From: Mycolicibacter senuensis
Lineage (GTDB): Bacteria; Actinomycetota; Actinomycetes; Mycobacteriales; Mycobacteriaceae
DNA length: 64,000 nucleotides
Assembly (NCBI RefSeq): GCF_002101885.1
Contig: NZ_LQPS01000039.1
Coordinates: 278,063 to 342,062, forward strand
Reading direction: 5' to 3'
This document shows positions 10,882-19,363 of this stretch, one piece after another. A program made the position numbers and the translations under genes. Below the pieces are notes generated by a model. It ran no database searches. It was given only the letters and a program-made list of their open reading frames with translations, and was not told where the DNA came from. The stretch's first letter is position 1, and each line of letters opens with the position of its first letter.

Positions 10882-13800
10882 ATGGACGTGTTCTCGATCG
10901 GCCGCTTCGGTCTGGAGACCGTCGGCGCGGCGGCATCGTCGGTTCTCGGGGCCAGCCTGGACCTCGCCGCCATCCCGCTGCGCGAAAGCGCCCGAATCCT
11001 CGGCGGTGAGCGCTCCGATCTGACCAGCCGGCGCAGCTGGCGCGGTGCCGGACGGGCCTGGATCGAGGTCCGCGGACTCGACGAGGACGGCGGGGCCGAC
11101 ATCGGCGCCGAGGTGCTCGACGCGCTGCGGGCCCGCCCGGACGTGGCCTCGGTGCGGCTGAACCGCCCGCTGTCCCGGGTGATCGTCGAGATCGGTGACG
11201 ACGCGTCGTTGGCCGAACTGTGCGCCACGGTGGAAGCGGTCGAGAAGTCCGCAGCGCTCAGCGTCAACGAGACCGCCGCACTGCCCGGCGACGGGCTGTT
11301 GTTGGCCGCCAAGGGCGCGATGGTGGGCGCGAACGCGGTGGGCTTGGCGATCGCGACGGCGGGCAGCGTGCTGCGCTGGCCGGCGGCGCCCAAGATCTTC
11401 GACGCCGCAGCATCGGTAGCGCGCTACCAGCCGTTGGTCCGGAACGCGCTGGAAAGCCGGATCGGGCCCACCCGAACCGATGCGGTGCTGTCGCTGGCCT
11501 CGCTCGGCTCACACATCATCACCATGTCGCCGGCGATCCTGGCGGTGGACCTGATGGTGGAGGGCTTGAAAGCGTCCGAGGCCCGCGCCGGGGCGCTGGC
11601 CTGGAACCGCTACGAGCCGGAGCTGGCCCGCTGGGCCGAGCACCCGGAAGTGCACCGCGCGCCGCGTCCGGTGCCACGGCCGCACGGGCCGGCCGAACGC
11701 TATCTGCGACGGACCGCGGTCGCCCAGGTGCTCGCCACCGGCGTGGTCGGCGCCATCACCCGCAACCTGGACATGACCTCCAGCGCGATCCTGGCGACCT
11801 CGCCGAAAGCGGTACGCACCAGCTGCGAGTCGTTCGCCGCGACGCTCGGGCAGGGACTGGCGGACGCGCACGAGGTGCTGCCGCTGCGGCCGGACAGCCT
11901 GCGCCGCCTGGACAAGATCGACACCGTGGTCATAGACCCGCGGGTGCTGGCCGGCGAACAGCGCCGGGTGGTGCAGATCCGCGGCGCCACCGAGCACGAG
12001 CTGCCGCAGGCCTGGAACAACGCGCAGCGCTTGCTGGACAAGCCCGGACTGCGTCCGGGCTGGCATCGGGTCCGCATGACGGCACGCGACCGCGCCGAAG
12101 CGGTGGAGGCGCTGATCCTGCCCACCCACCACGCCCTGGCCTCGGCGGTGGTGCTCGAGGGCCGGGCCTCCGGAGCGGACCTGGTCACCGTGGACACCGA
12201 CATCCTCGGCGAGCTGCGTCCCGGCTTCGACGACGTCCGCCCGGCGCCGGGCGTGCGTGACCCGGGCGGGATGGACGCCGCACTGGCTGCCGTCGTGACC
12301 GATCTGCAACAGTCCGGCCGCACCGTCGCCGTGCTGTCGAGCGCGGCGGCGCAGGCGCTGGCGGCGTCGGACCTGGCGCTCGGGGTCATGCCGGATTCGG
12401 AAACCGCCGCGCCGCCTTTTCATGCCGACCTGCTGCTGGCCGATCTGGGTGCGGCATGGCAGCTGCTGCGCGCGCTGCCGGCCGCCCGCGACGCCACCGA
12501 GCGCGGTGTGGCGATCTCGATCGGCGCTTCGACCATCGCCGGGCTGCTGCTGGTGCGCGGCGTCCGGGCGACCATTCCCGGGCTCGGGGCGTCACCGGGC
12601 CGCGGTCCCGGCCCGGTGACGGTCGGTGCGGGCGCCGGGATGCTGTCGGGGTATCTGCTCGCCCGTCGGGTACTGGGGGCTCGTGCTCCCCAGCCGGCGC
12701 CGGCCTATGAGTGGCACGCCATGTCGGTCGAGCAGGTGCGCGAGTTGTTGGGTCCGGATGCGGTGACGCCGCTGGCCGAGCGGGCACCGGTCGACACCGG
12801 TCCGCAGGGCATGTTCTGGCCGTACTTCCACGCCGTGCGCGCCGAACTTTCCGACCCGATGACCCCGATCCTGGCGCTGTGCTCGGCGGCGACCGCCATG
12901 CTGGGCTCGCCGATCGATGCCGTGATGGTGGGCACCGTGCTCACCGGCAACGCCATGCTGGCCGCCTACCAGCGGCTGCGCGCCGAGAGCCGGCTGAACA
13001 CGCTGCTGGCGCAGCAGGCCCCGCCGGCCCGGGTGGCCTTGACCGGCGCCGACGGGTCGCGGACCTACCGAGAGATCGTGGCCGAACAACTGCTGCCCGG
13101 CGACGTGATCGAGGTGCGCAGCAACGAGGTGGTGCCGGCCGATGCCCGGCTGATCGAGCAGTGCGATGTCGAGGTCGACGAGTCGTCGTTGACCGGTGAG
13201 TCGTTGTCGGTCGGCAAGCAACTGGACCCGACGCCCGGTGCGGAACTGGCCGAGCGCAGCTCCATGCTCTATGCGGGCACCACGGTGATCGCCGGGACGG
13301 CGCTGGCCATCGTGACCGCGGTGGGCGGCGACACCCAGTCCCGTCGGGCCTCCGAACTGGCCTCCGGGGAGCTGCCCGAGGTGGGCCTGCAGCATCACTT
13401 GTCGCAGCTGATGCACCGGACGTTCCCCTACAGCGCCGCCGGCGGTGTGGCCGTCGGCGCGCTCGGCCTGCTGCGGCAGGGCGGCCTGCGGGTGGCACTG
13501 GGCAACGCGATCGCGGTCGCGATCGCCGCGGTCCCGGAGGGGATGCCGCTGATGGCGACCCTGGCCCAGCACGCGTCGTCGCAGCGGTTGAGCAAATCGG
13601 GTGCGCTGGTACGGATCCCACGATCGGTGGAGGCGCTGGGCCGGGTCGACGTGGTCTGCTTCGACAAGACCGGAACGCTGTCCGAGAACCGGTTGCGGGT
13701 CACCACGGTGCACCCGGTCGGGGGATACTCCGACGACGACGTGCTCGGCACTGCGGCGCAGGCGGCACCGGCTCCCGGCGGTGCGGCGTACGCGCACGCC

Positions 13801-15513
13801 ACCGACCAGGCGATCGTCGAGGGCGCGGCCGCCGCTGCCGGCGCCCGGCCGTGGACCGAACCGGACGCGCACCTGCCGTTCCGGTCCGGTCGCGCGTTCT
13901 CGGCCTCGGCGCTGGGATCGGAGCTGGTGGTAAAGGGCGCACCGGAAGTGGTGCTCGAGGCCTGCAAGAACGCCGGCGCGGCCGAGGAACAACAGGTTGC
14001 CGAGATGGCCGCTCGCGGGTTGCGGGTCATCGCGGTAGCGCAGCGCAAGCTGACCGCGGCGCAGCAGCGAGCGGTTCGGGAGGACCCCGAAGGCACCGAG
14101 CGGATCACCGAGGTGGCCTGCTCCGGGTTGACGCTGATTGGGTTCCTCGGCCTGGCGGACACGCCCCGCGCCGACGCCCCGCGGCTGCTGTCCGATCTGG
14201 CGGCCCGCGGCATCGACATCCGGATGATCACCGGCGACCACCCGATCACGGCCACCGCGATCGCGGCCGAGATGGGCGTCACCGTCGGCGCCGAGCAGGT
14301 CATCACCGGCTCGGAGTGGAATGCGTTGAACCGCAAGGACCAAGAGCGGGTGGTCTGCGAGCGGGTGATCTTCGCGCGCATGTCGCCGGAGAACAAGGTG
14401 CAGATCGTGCAGACCCTCGAGCGGGCCGGGCGCGTCTCGGCGATGGTCGGTGACGGCGCCAACGACGCCGCCGCGATCCGGGCCGCCACGGTGGGGCTGG
14501 GGGTGGTGGCGCACGGCAGCGACTCGGCGCACGCCACCGCCGACGTGGTGCTGACCGACGGGAAGATCGGCGCGCTGGTCGACGCGATCGACGAGGGCAG
14601 GCGGCTGTGGCGGGGCGTGCAACTCGCCATCTCCGGACTGCTGGGCGGCAATGCCGGCGAGGTGATGTTCTCCGTCATCGGGACGGCGGTCACCGGTGAT
14701 TCGCCCCTGAACACCCGGCAGTTGCTGCTGATGAACACCTTGACCGACGCGTTGCCGGCCACCGCGGTCGCGGTCAGCACCCCGGCGGGCCCGATCGGCG
14801 GCGCCGTGCCCGGCCTCGATGAGAAGAAACTGTGGCGCGCGGTGGCATTCCGGGGCGGGGTTACCGCGGCGGCGGGCACCGCAGCCTGGGTCATGGGGAG
14901 GGCGAGCGGCACGCCGCAGCGGGCCTCGACGGTGGCGCTGATCTCGCTGGTGACCACCGAGCTCGGTCAGACCGTGGTCGACTCGCGGGCGCCGTTGGTG
15001 CTGGCGACCGCGGCCGGATCCTTCGTGTTGTTCGCCGCGATGGTGTCCACGCCCGGGGTCAGCCAGTTGCTGGGCTGCACTCCGGTCGGCCCGATCGGCT
15101 GGGCGCAGGGGGTGGGCACCGCTGCGGTGGCCACCGCAGCGGTGGCCGTGGCGGACCGACGCCCGGCCGCCCTCAAGGAGATCGCTGCGGCCGAGCCCGA
15201 GCCGGCGACGGTGGTGGCGCTTCCGGCGGGCAAAGAGGTGGCGGCCAGCAAAGTTCCGGCGAAGAAAGGTCCGGCGGCCAAGAAGCCGGCTGGCAAGAAG
15301 CCGGCGGCCAAGAAGGCCCCGGTGAAGAAAGCGCCGGTGAAGAAAGCCTCGGCGAAGAAAGCCCCGGTGAAGAAAGCCCCGGCGAAGAAAGCCCCGGTGA
15401 AGAAAGCCCCGGCGAAGAAAGTTTCGGCGGAGAAAGGTCCGGCGGCCAAGAAAGCCTCGGCCAAGAAAGCCGCCGCGAAGAAGCCGGCCCGGAGACTCGA
15501 AGTGGTGCGCTGA
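10882..15513 (+). CDS. Very large P-type cation-transporting ATPase, CtpI-like, with Lys/Ala-rich tail
   Basis: 1543 residues from ATG 10882, with GGAGG at 10871-10875. The first 600 or so residues are an unusual extension containing a ferredoxin-like segment (ARPDVASVRLNRPLSRVIVEI). The P-type core follows: TGES at 771-774, AAVPEGMPLM in the ion-path helix, phosphorylation site D928 in CFDKTGTLSENR, MITGDHPITA, and GDGANDAA from 1190. The PEGMP helix lacks the CPC motif of classic heavy-metal pumps. Length and layout resemble M. tuberculosis CtpI. Residues about 1450-1540 are a PAKKA-type basic tail coded by 15-bp tandem repeats. The riboswitch upstream suggests manganese; the transported ion is unproven. 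It is inserted between galE1 and the Rv3632-like gene. Confidence 0.88.
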   Translation: MDVFSIGRFGLETVGAAASSVLGASLDLAAIPLRESARILGGERSDLTSRRSWRGAGRAWIEVRGLDEDGGADIGAEVLDALRARPDVASVRLNRPLSRVIVEIGDDASLAELCATVEAVEKSAALSVNETAALPGDGLLLAAKGAMVGANAVGLAIATAGSVLRWPAAPKIFDAAASVARYQPLVRNALESRIGPTRTDAVLSLASLGSHIITMSPAILAVDLMVEGLKASEARAGALAWNRYEPELARWAEHPEVHRAPRPVPRPHGPAERYLRRTAVAQVLATGVVGAITRNLDMTSSAILATSPKAVRTSCESFAATLGQGLADAHEVLPLRPDSLRRLDKIDTVVIDPRVLAGEQRRVVQIRGATEHELPQAWNNAQRLLDKPGLRPGWHRVRMTARDRAEAVEALILPTHHALASAVVLEGRASGADLVTVDTDILGELRPGFDDVRPAPGVRDPGGMDAALAAVVTDLQQSGRTVAVLSSAAAQALAASDLALGVMPDSETAAPPFHADLLLADLGAAWQLLRALPAARDATERGVAISIGASTIAGLLLVRGVRATIPGLGASPGRGPGPVTVGAGAGMLSGYLLARRVLGARAPQPAPAYEWHAMSVEQVRELLGPDAVTPLAERAPVDTGPQGMFWPYFHAVRAELSDPMTPILALCSAATAMLGSPIDAVMVGTVLTGNAMLAAYQRLRAESRLNTLLAQQAPPARVALTGADGSRTYREIVAEQLLPGDVIEVRSNEVVPADARLIEQCDVEVDESSLTGESLSVGKQLDPTPGAELAERSSMLYAGTTVIAGTALAIVTAVGGDTQSRRASELASGELPEVGLQHHLSQLMHRTFPYSAAGGVAVGALGLLRQGGLRVALGNAIAVAIAAVPEGMPLMATLAQHASSQRLSKSGALVRIPRSVEALGRVDVVCFDKTGTLSENRLRVTTVHPVGGYSDDDVLGTAAQAAPAPGGAAYAHATDQAIVEGAAAAAGARPWTEPDAHLPFRSGRAFSASALGSELVVKGAPEVVLEACKNAGAAEEQQVAEMAARGLRVIAVAQRKLTAAQQRAVREDPEGTERITEVACSGLTLIGFLGLADTPRADAPRLLSDLAARGIDIRMITGDHPITATAIAAEMGVTVGAEQVITGSEWNALNRKDQERVVCERVIFARMSPENKVQIVQTLERAGRVSAMVGDGANDAAAIRAATVGLGVVAHGSDSAHATADVVLTDGKIGALVDAIDEGRRLWRGVQLAISGLLGGNAGEVMFSVIGTAVTGDSPLNTRQLLLMNTLTDALPATAVAVSTPAGPIGGAVPGLDEKKLWRAVAFRGGVTAAAGTAAWVMGRASGTPQRASTVALISLVTTELGQTVVDSRAPLVLATAAGSFVLFAAMVSTPGVSQLLGCTPVGPIGWAQGVGTAAVATAAVAVADRRPAALKEIAAAEPEPATVVALPAGKEVAASKVPAKKGPAAKKPAGKKPAAKKAPVKKAPVKKASAKKAPVKKAPAKKAPVKKAPAKKVSAEKGPAAKKASAKKAAAKKPARRLEVVR

Positions 15514-15525
15514 GGCGGAGCTTCA

Positions 15526-15699
15526 TCACGCCGACCTGAGGAGCTTCGCCGCCGTGGCCGCCGGGGGCGTTGAGCGGCGTTGCTCGACCTCGATCACGCC
15601 GGCACGCCAGAGCACCGCGTACAACTCGACGATCGGCACGGTCAGGGCCGTGGCTGTGACTTCGACCAGCGGCTCCGCGAGGACTTCGGTCGCCTTCAT
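15526..15699 (-). CDS. Small protein of 57 residues, unknown function
   Basis: An ATG at 15699 opens MKATEVLAEPLVEVTATALT and the frame ends at a TGA at 15528-15526. About 51 of 57 codons end in G or C, as expected for a real gene in this genome. The middle (TALTVPIVELYAVLWRAGVI) is hydrophobic and could form one amphipathic or membrane helix; the C-terminus is basic. No strong ribosome-binding site is seen. It is convergent with the ATPase gene and lies downstream of the Rv3632-like gene on the same strand. Family not recognised. Confidence 0.5.
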   Translation of the reverse strand: MKATEVLAEPLVEVTATALTVPIVELYAVLWRAGVIEVEQRRSTPPAATAAKLLRSA

Positions 15700-15785
15700 A
15701 GGCCCCAGGGTGACCGCCGCAGCGAGACGACCGGGAAACCGACTGTTACGAGTCGGCCAACTGTCGCCGAACTACTGTGTTTTTT

Positions 15786-15890
15786 GCGGCGGTTACAGCT
15801 TCGCCTCTCCTTCGTCGAGCCTCGCTGAACCGCGGTGTTGATGCGGCGGTTACAGCTTCGCCTCTCCTTCGTCGAGCCTCGCTGAACCGC
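15786..15890. repeat. Two direct copies of a 48-bp sequence (57-bp period)
   Basis: Positions 15786-15833 and 15843-15890 are identical over 48 bp, separated by 9 bp. The second copy contains the last codons of the DUF2304 gene (encoding GGSARLDEGEAKL and stop). The first copy lies just beyond the stop. It reads as a tandem duplication of the gene's 3' end, which left the coding region intact. Confidence 0.9.
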
Positions 15891-16227
15891 CGGGTCCGGG
15901 GGGTTGGGCCTGGGCGAGCGCTACTACCCGCGCCAGCCGCGCGTAGCGCAACTCCAGGTCGCGGAACCGCATATAGGTGCTCAAGGTGGTGAACGCGAAC
16001 ACCATGATCAGCACATACAGCATCAGATCGGTGCCGCGGCGCACGCCGAGCCAGTTGGCCAACACGGTGGTGTCATCGGGGCGCAGCACCGCGTAGATGC
16101 CGGCCACCACGAACCCCAGATAGCCGACCTTGACCCAGGCCCGGGACTGGGCGGATCCCCGCGACAGCAGCAGGTAGATCAACAATGCCAGCACCGCCGC
16201 GATCAGCAGCACTTTGATCCAGTTCAC
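15850..16227 (-). CDS. DUF2304 small membrane protein, Rv3632-like
   Basis: 125 residues with three hydrophobic helices (IKVLLIAAVLALLIYLLL, VGYLGFVVAGIYAVL, DLMLYVLIMVFAFTTLSTYM) and a charged C-terminal RFRDLELRYARLARVVAL helix. This is the DUF2304 family. It begins 13 bp after the PpgS-like gene. In M. tuberculosis the equivalent Rv3632 is reported to enhance the polyprenyl-phosphate sugar synthase Rv3631, so a partner role at the membrane is likely. The 3' end is tandemly duplicated just past the stop. Confidence 0.85.
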   Translation of the reverse strand: MNWIKVLLIAAVLALLIYLLLSRGSAQSRAWVKVGYLGFVVAGIYAVLRPDDTTVLANWLGVRRGTDLMLYVLIMVFAFTTLSTYMRFRDLELRYARLARVVALAQAQPPGPGGSARLDEGEAKL

Positions 16228-16240
16228 GAGGCGATCCCGG

Positions 16241-16963
16241 TCATCGCGACATCCTTTTGCGCAGTAGCCCGTCGAACAGGATGTTGACGCCGTTGAGTAA
16301 CGGCTGGCCCTTCGACTTGGAGTAGTCGGTGTAGAGCACCTCGACCGGCTCTTCGCCTACCCGCCAATGGTTTTCGGCGATCAGAGCGATGAACTCCCCG
16401 GCGTGGCTCATCCCGGTCATGGTCAGGTCGAGACGGTCGGCGACCCGCCGGTTGAACACCCGCAGGCCGTTGTGGGCATCGGAGAGCCCGAGGCGGCGGA
16501 TCCGCGGGTTCAGCCACACCGCGGCCCGCAGCACCAGCCGTTTGAGGGGCGGTACGGCGGCCGCCGCCTCGGCCGCGGCGAACCGCGTGCCGATGACGAT
16601 GTCGAGGTCGTCGTCATCGAGGCGCTCGATCATGCGTACCACGTCGGCCACCCGGTGCTGACCGTCGGCGTCGAAGGTGGCGAACAGTCGGGCGCCGGGT
16701 CGGTTGCGGGCGAACTCGACCCCGGTCTGGATGGCCGCGCCCTGGCCGAGGTTGACCGGATGCCGCACGACATGGGCGCCGGCGCGCCGGGCGATCGCGG
16801 CGGTGTCGTCGGCGCTTCCGTCGTCCACGCAGACCACCGCCTCGAAAACGGCGCGGATTCCGGCGATCACGTCGCCGATGACGGCCGCCTCGCCGAAGGC
16901 CGGGACGATGATCCAGACGTCGGGGTAGGGCGTTGACCTGGTAGCGATGTCTAAAAAATACAC
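16241..16963 (-). CDS. ppgS: GT2 polyprenyl-phosphate sugar synthase, PpgS-like (Rv3631)
   Basis: 240 residues from GTG 16963. A GT-A fold glycosyltransferase of family 2 with IIVPAFGEAAVIGDVI, VCVDDGSADDTAAIA (DDGS nucleotide-binding), ATFDADGQHRVADVV (DADGQH metal-binding motif) and GTRFA. Length and neighbours match Rv3631, the polyprenyl-phosphate N-acetylgalactosaminyl synthase that supplies galactosamine for arabinogalactan. It sits between the Rv3630-like membrane protein (41 bp upstream) and the DUF2304 protein, so the three look like one operon. The exact sugar is inferred from homology. Confidence 0.87.
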   Translation of the reverse strand: MYFLDIATRSTPYPDVWIIVPAFGEAAVIGDVIAGIRAVFEAVVCVDDGSADDTAAIARRAGAHVVRHPVNLGQGAAIQTGVEFARNRPGARLFATFDADGQHRVADVVRMIERLDDDDLDIVIGTRFAAAEAAAAVPPLKRLVLRAAVWLNPRIRRLGLSDAHNGLRVFNRRVADRLDLTMTGMSHAGEFIALIAENHWRVGEEPVEVLYTDYSKSKGQPLLNGVNILFDGLLRKRMSR

Positions 16964-17004
16964 CTGGGCGCGCCGCCGTCGGCGCAGCCGGGCCGGTCGG
17001 CGGG

Positions 17005-18288
17005 TCAGGGAGCGGCGCGCAGCGCGGTCAGGTGAGCCGCGATTCCCACCAGCGGCCCGCACAGCAGTGCCACCACGGTTCGGGTCGGCAGTTCCAGCGG
17101 CAGCATCAGCAGCAACGTGGAGGCGACGGTGGCCCCCACCCAGCCCAGCGCGTAGGCGCGATGCAGTGCCGCGGCCACCGTGGCCGCGCCGGTGAGCGTG
17201 AGCAGTGCGATCGCGGTCGCCCCCGCCGTCAGCCCGGCCAGCAATGCCCCGCCGGTGTGGTAGTCCGGGCCGAAGACGGTGCGCAGCAGCCACGGGCCGA
17301 CCAGGCCGGCGGCCACCGCTCCGGCCGCGCCCACCGCGGCGACGGTTGCGGCCGGGATGCTCAGCGCCCGCAGTCGCCGGCCGCGTTGGTCGACGAAGTG
17401 GGCGATCAGGTTGCCCTGCAGGGCGGTCAGTGGCACCAGTAGGGGCGCGCGGGTCACGGTCACCGCCAGGATCACCACGCCGCCCTCGGCGCCGAGCTCG
17501 CCGTAGGTGGCCTGCAGCAGCACCGGGAAACCCATCACCAGGACGGCGCTGGCACCGGCCGCGGTGATCGAATGCGCGGCGCCGCGCAGGAAGTCGGTGG
17601 TGCCCACCGGGGTCAGCAGCCGGGCTGCCGACCGGGCCGCGGGGGAGGCGGCCAGCAGCAGCAGCCAGGCCATCGCGCCGGCGACGGTGGCCCACAGGAA
17701 CCCGACCAGGCCCCAGCCGACGGCGAACGTCGCGGTGGCCACCGCCACCCGGATGCCGGCGTCGGTCACCATCAACGCCCCGTACTGGGTCCACCGGTTG
17801 GTGCCGGCCAGCGTTCCGAGCAGGGTGGCGTGCACCGCGAAGTTGGCCAGCCCGAAGCACAGCAACCCGACGGACAACCAGCGCGCCTCGACGAACACGT
17901 GGCCGCTCCACAGCGGCGAGGTCCCCGCCACCAGCCCGGCGGCCACCACGCCGGCCAGCCCGGCCACCCACAGCGGGCGGGTGTGCCGAGGCCGAGTCGA
18001 TGGGCGGCCCGCGCCGGCCTCGCTGCCGAACCGGACCTCCCGGGTGGTTTCCTGCAGCAAGCCGTTGGTGGCCCCGGCGACCAGGCCGAATGCCCCCCAG
18101 AACACGCTGAACACCGAGAAACCGGCCGGATCCAGGTCACGCGCCGCCAGGTAGAGCACCGCATAGCCGCACAGCGCGCTGAGCAGGGTTGCGGTGCCGA
18201 CCCGGGCCACACTGGCCCGGGTGACGGGACCGGCGGGCAGCCCGCCGCCGGATCGGCGGGGTCCGGTACCACCGATTTCGGTCACCAC
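17005..18288 (-). CDS. Polysaccharide-flippase-like integral membrane protein, Rv3630-like
   Basis: 427 residues, start GTG 18288 or 18285. About twelve hydrophobic segments resemble lipopolysaccharide/polysaccharide exporters of the MOP superfamily. Rich in Ala, Gly, Val and Leu, with no catalytic motif. As in M. tuberculosis it heads the Rv3630-Rv3631-Rv3632 gene set, and could move a polyprenyl-linked sugar made by the adjacent GT2 enzyme. That transport role is inference. It is divergent from terC. Confidence 0.8.
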   Translation of the reverse strand: MVTEIGGTGPRRSGGGLPAGPVTRASVARVGTATLLSALCGYAVLYLAARDLDPAGFSVFSVFWGAFGLVAGATNGLLQETTREVRFGSEAGAGRPSTRPRHTRPLWVAGLAGVVAAGLVAGTSPLWSGHVFVEARWLSVGLLCFGLANFAVHATLLGTLAGTNRWTQYGALMVTDAGIRVAVATATFAVGWGLVGFLWATVAGAMAWLLLLAASPAARSAARLLTPVGTTDFLRGAAHSITAAGASAVLVMGFPVLLQATYGELGAEGGVVILAVTVTRAPLLVPLTALQGNLIAHFVDQRGRRLRALSIPAATVAAVGAAGAVAAGLVGPWLLRTVFGPDYHTGGALLAGLTAGATAIALLTLTGAATVAAALHRAYALGWVGATVASTLLLMLPLELPTRTVVALLCGPLVGIAAHLTALRAAP

Positions 18289-18301
18289 GGCGAAAATACT
18301 A

Positions 18302-18334
18302 AGCGGGCCGCGCGGTAGGTTCGGGCGGCCCGCT
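18302..18334. repeat. Perfect 10-bp inverted repeat in the terC leader
   Basis: AGCGGGCCGC (18302-18311) and GCGGCCCGCT (18325-18334) are exact inverted copies with a 13-nt loop. The element lies between the divergent Rv3630-like and terC genes, 33 bp before the terC start. It could be a 5'-UTR hairpin or an operator. No yybP-ykoY-type motif is present here, unlike the leader of the ATPase. Confidence 0.6.
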
Positions 18335-18367
18335 CAACACTGTTGACTTGCCGACCGGAGGCCCACC

Positions 18368-19363
18368 TTGGACCCGTCGCTGTTGGAATGGCTGGTGACG
18401 GTCGCGGGACTGTCCGTGGTGCTCGGATTCGACCTGTTCCTGGTCGCCCGCCGGCTCCACGAGCCGACGATCCGCGAGGTCGCGACGCGGTTGACGTTCT
18501 ACATCGGTCTGGCGGTGGCGTTCGGCGTCTGGGTGTGGGCGCATCACGGCCCGAAGTACGGCATGCAGTTCTTCGCGGGCTGGCTCACCGAGTACAGCCT
18601 GTCGGTGGACAACCTGTTCGTCTTCGTGATCATCATGAACAGCTTCAACGTGCCCAAGAAGTACCGGCAAGAGGCCCTGTTCGTCGGCATCGTGCTGGCG
18701 TTGTCGTTCCGCTCGGTGTTCATCGCGGTGGGCGGGGTTGCCGCGCAACGTCTCTCGTGGACGTTCTACCTGTTCGGCGCGTTCATGGCCTACACCGCGA
18801 TCAAACTGCTGCGACACGGCGACCACGTCGGCGACGGCGGCCAGGGCAACAACGTCGTGGTGCGGTTCGCCCGCACCCACTTCAATGTCACGAATCGCTG
18901 GGCCGGTGTGCGGTTCTTCACCCGGGACGATGCCGGAGCCTGGGCCATCACCCCGATGTTCCTGGTGGCGCTGGCGCTGGGCACCACCGACCTGGTGTTC
19001 GCCATGGATTCCATCCCGGCCATCTACGGCCTGACCCGCGAGCCCTACCTGGTGTTCGCCGCCACCGTGTTCGCCCTGATGGGTTTGCGGCAGCTCTACT
19101 TCATCCTTGGCAAACTGTTGAACCGGTTCGTGTATCTGTCCCGCGGGCTGGCCCTGATCCTGGGCTTCATCGGGGTGCGGATGGTGTTGCACGCGCTGCG
19201 CACCAACGAGGTGTGGTTCATCAACTCCGGCCGCAACTTCAACGTCCCGGAGATTCCCACGCCGGTGAGTCTGGCGGTCGTCGCCGGGGTGCTGGTGCTG
19301 ACGACGATGGCCAGCCTGTACCGGACCCGCGGCGGCGCCGAGACCGTCGGGTCACCCGAGTGA
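18368..19363 (+). CDS. TerC-family integral membrane protein (Alx/TerC)
   Basis: 331 residues. The start is TTG 18368, chosen because GGAGG sits at 18357-18361 with 6-nt spacing. About nine helices include LTEYSLSVDNLFVFVIIM and LALGTTDLVFAMDSIPAI, the two repeats with conserved acidic residues typical of TerC, and a RGLALILGFIGVRMVLHAL helix. TerC/Alx proteins export manganese and protect against tellurite in other bacteria. A manganese link here fits the riboswitch-controlled ATPase nearby. The 3' end overlaps the convergent reductase gene by 12 bp. Confidence 0.9.
   Translation: MDPSLLEWLVTVAGLSVVLGFDLFLVARRLHEPTIREVATRLTFYIGLAVAFGVWVWAHHGPKYGMQFFAGWLTEYSLSVDNLFVFVIIMNSFNVPKKYRQEALFVGIVLALSFRSVFIAVGGVAAQRLSWTFYLFGAFMAYTAIKLLRHGDHVGDGGQGNNVVVRFARTHFNVTNRWAGVRFFTRDDAGAWAITPMFLVALALGTTDLVFAMDSIPAIYGLTREPYLVFAATVFALMGLRQLYFILGKLLNRFVYLSRGLALILGFIGVRMVLHALRTNEVWFINSGRNFNVPEIPTPVSLAVVAGVLVLTTMASLYRTRGGAETVGSPE

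Noticed and set aside
12592..14622. 676-residue minus-strand open frame inside the P-type ATPase gene
   Set aside because: His/Arg/Gly-rich shadow of the ATPase core; all recognisable motifs are on the plus strand.
15315..15450. Short regular repeats suggestive of a CRISPR or satellite
   Set aside because: 15-bp units in frame encode the KKAPx tail of the ATPase; no spacers of unique sequence between repeats.
15786..15890. 48-bp direct repeats as possible attachment sites of an integrated element
   Set aside because: Only 9 bp lie between the copies, and one copy is the coding end of DUF2304; simple tandem duplication explains it, with no integrase nearby.
18302..18334. A second manganese riboswitch in front of terC
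   Set aside because: Only a simple 10-bp hairpin is present; neither GGGGAGTA nor GGAAGAGACC occurs and the leader is too short for the aptamer.
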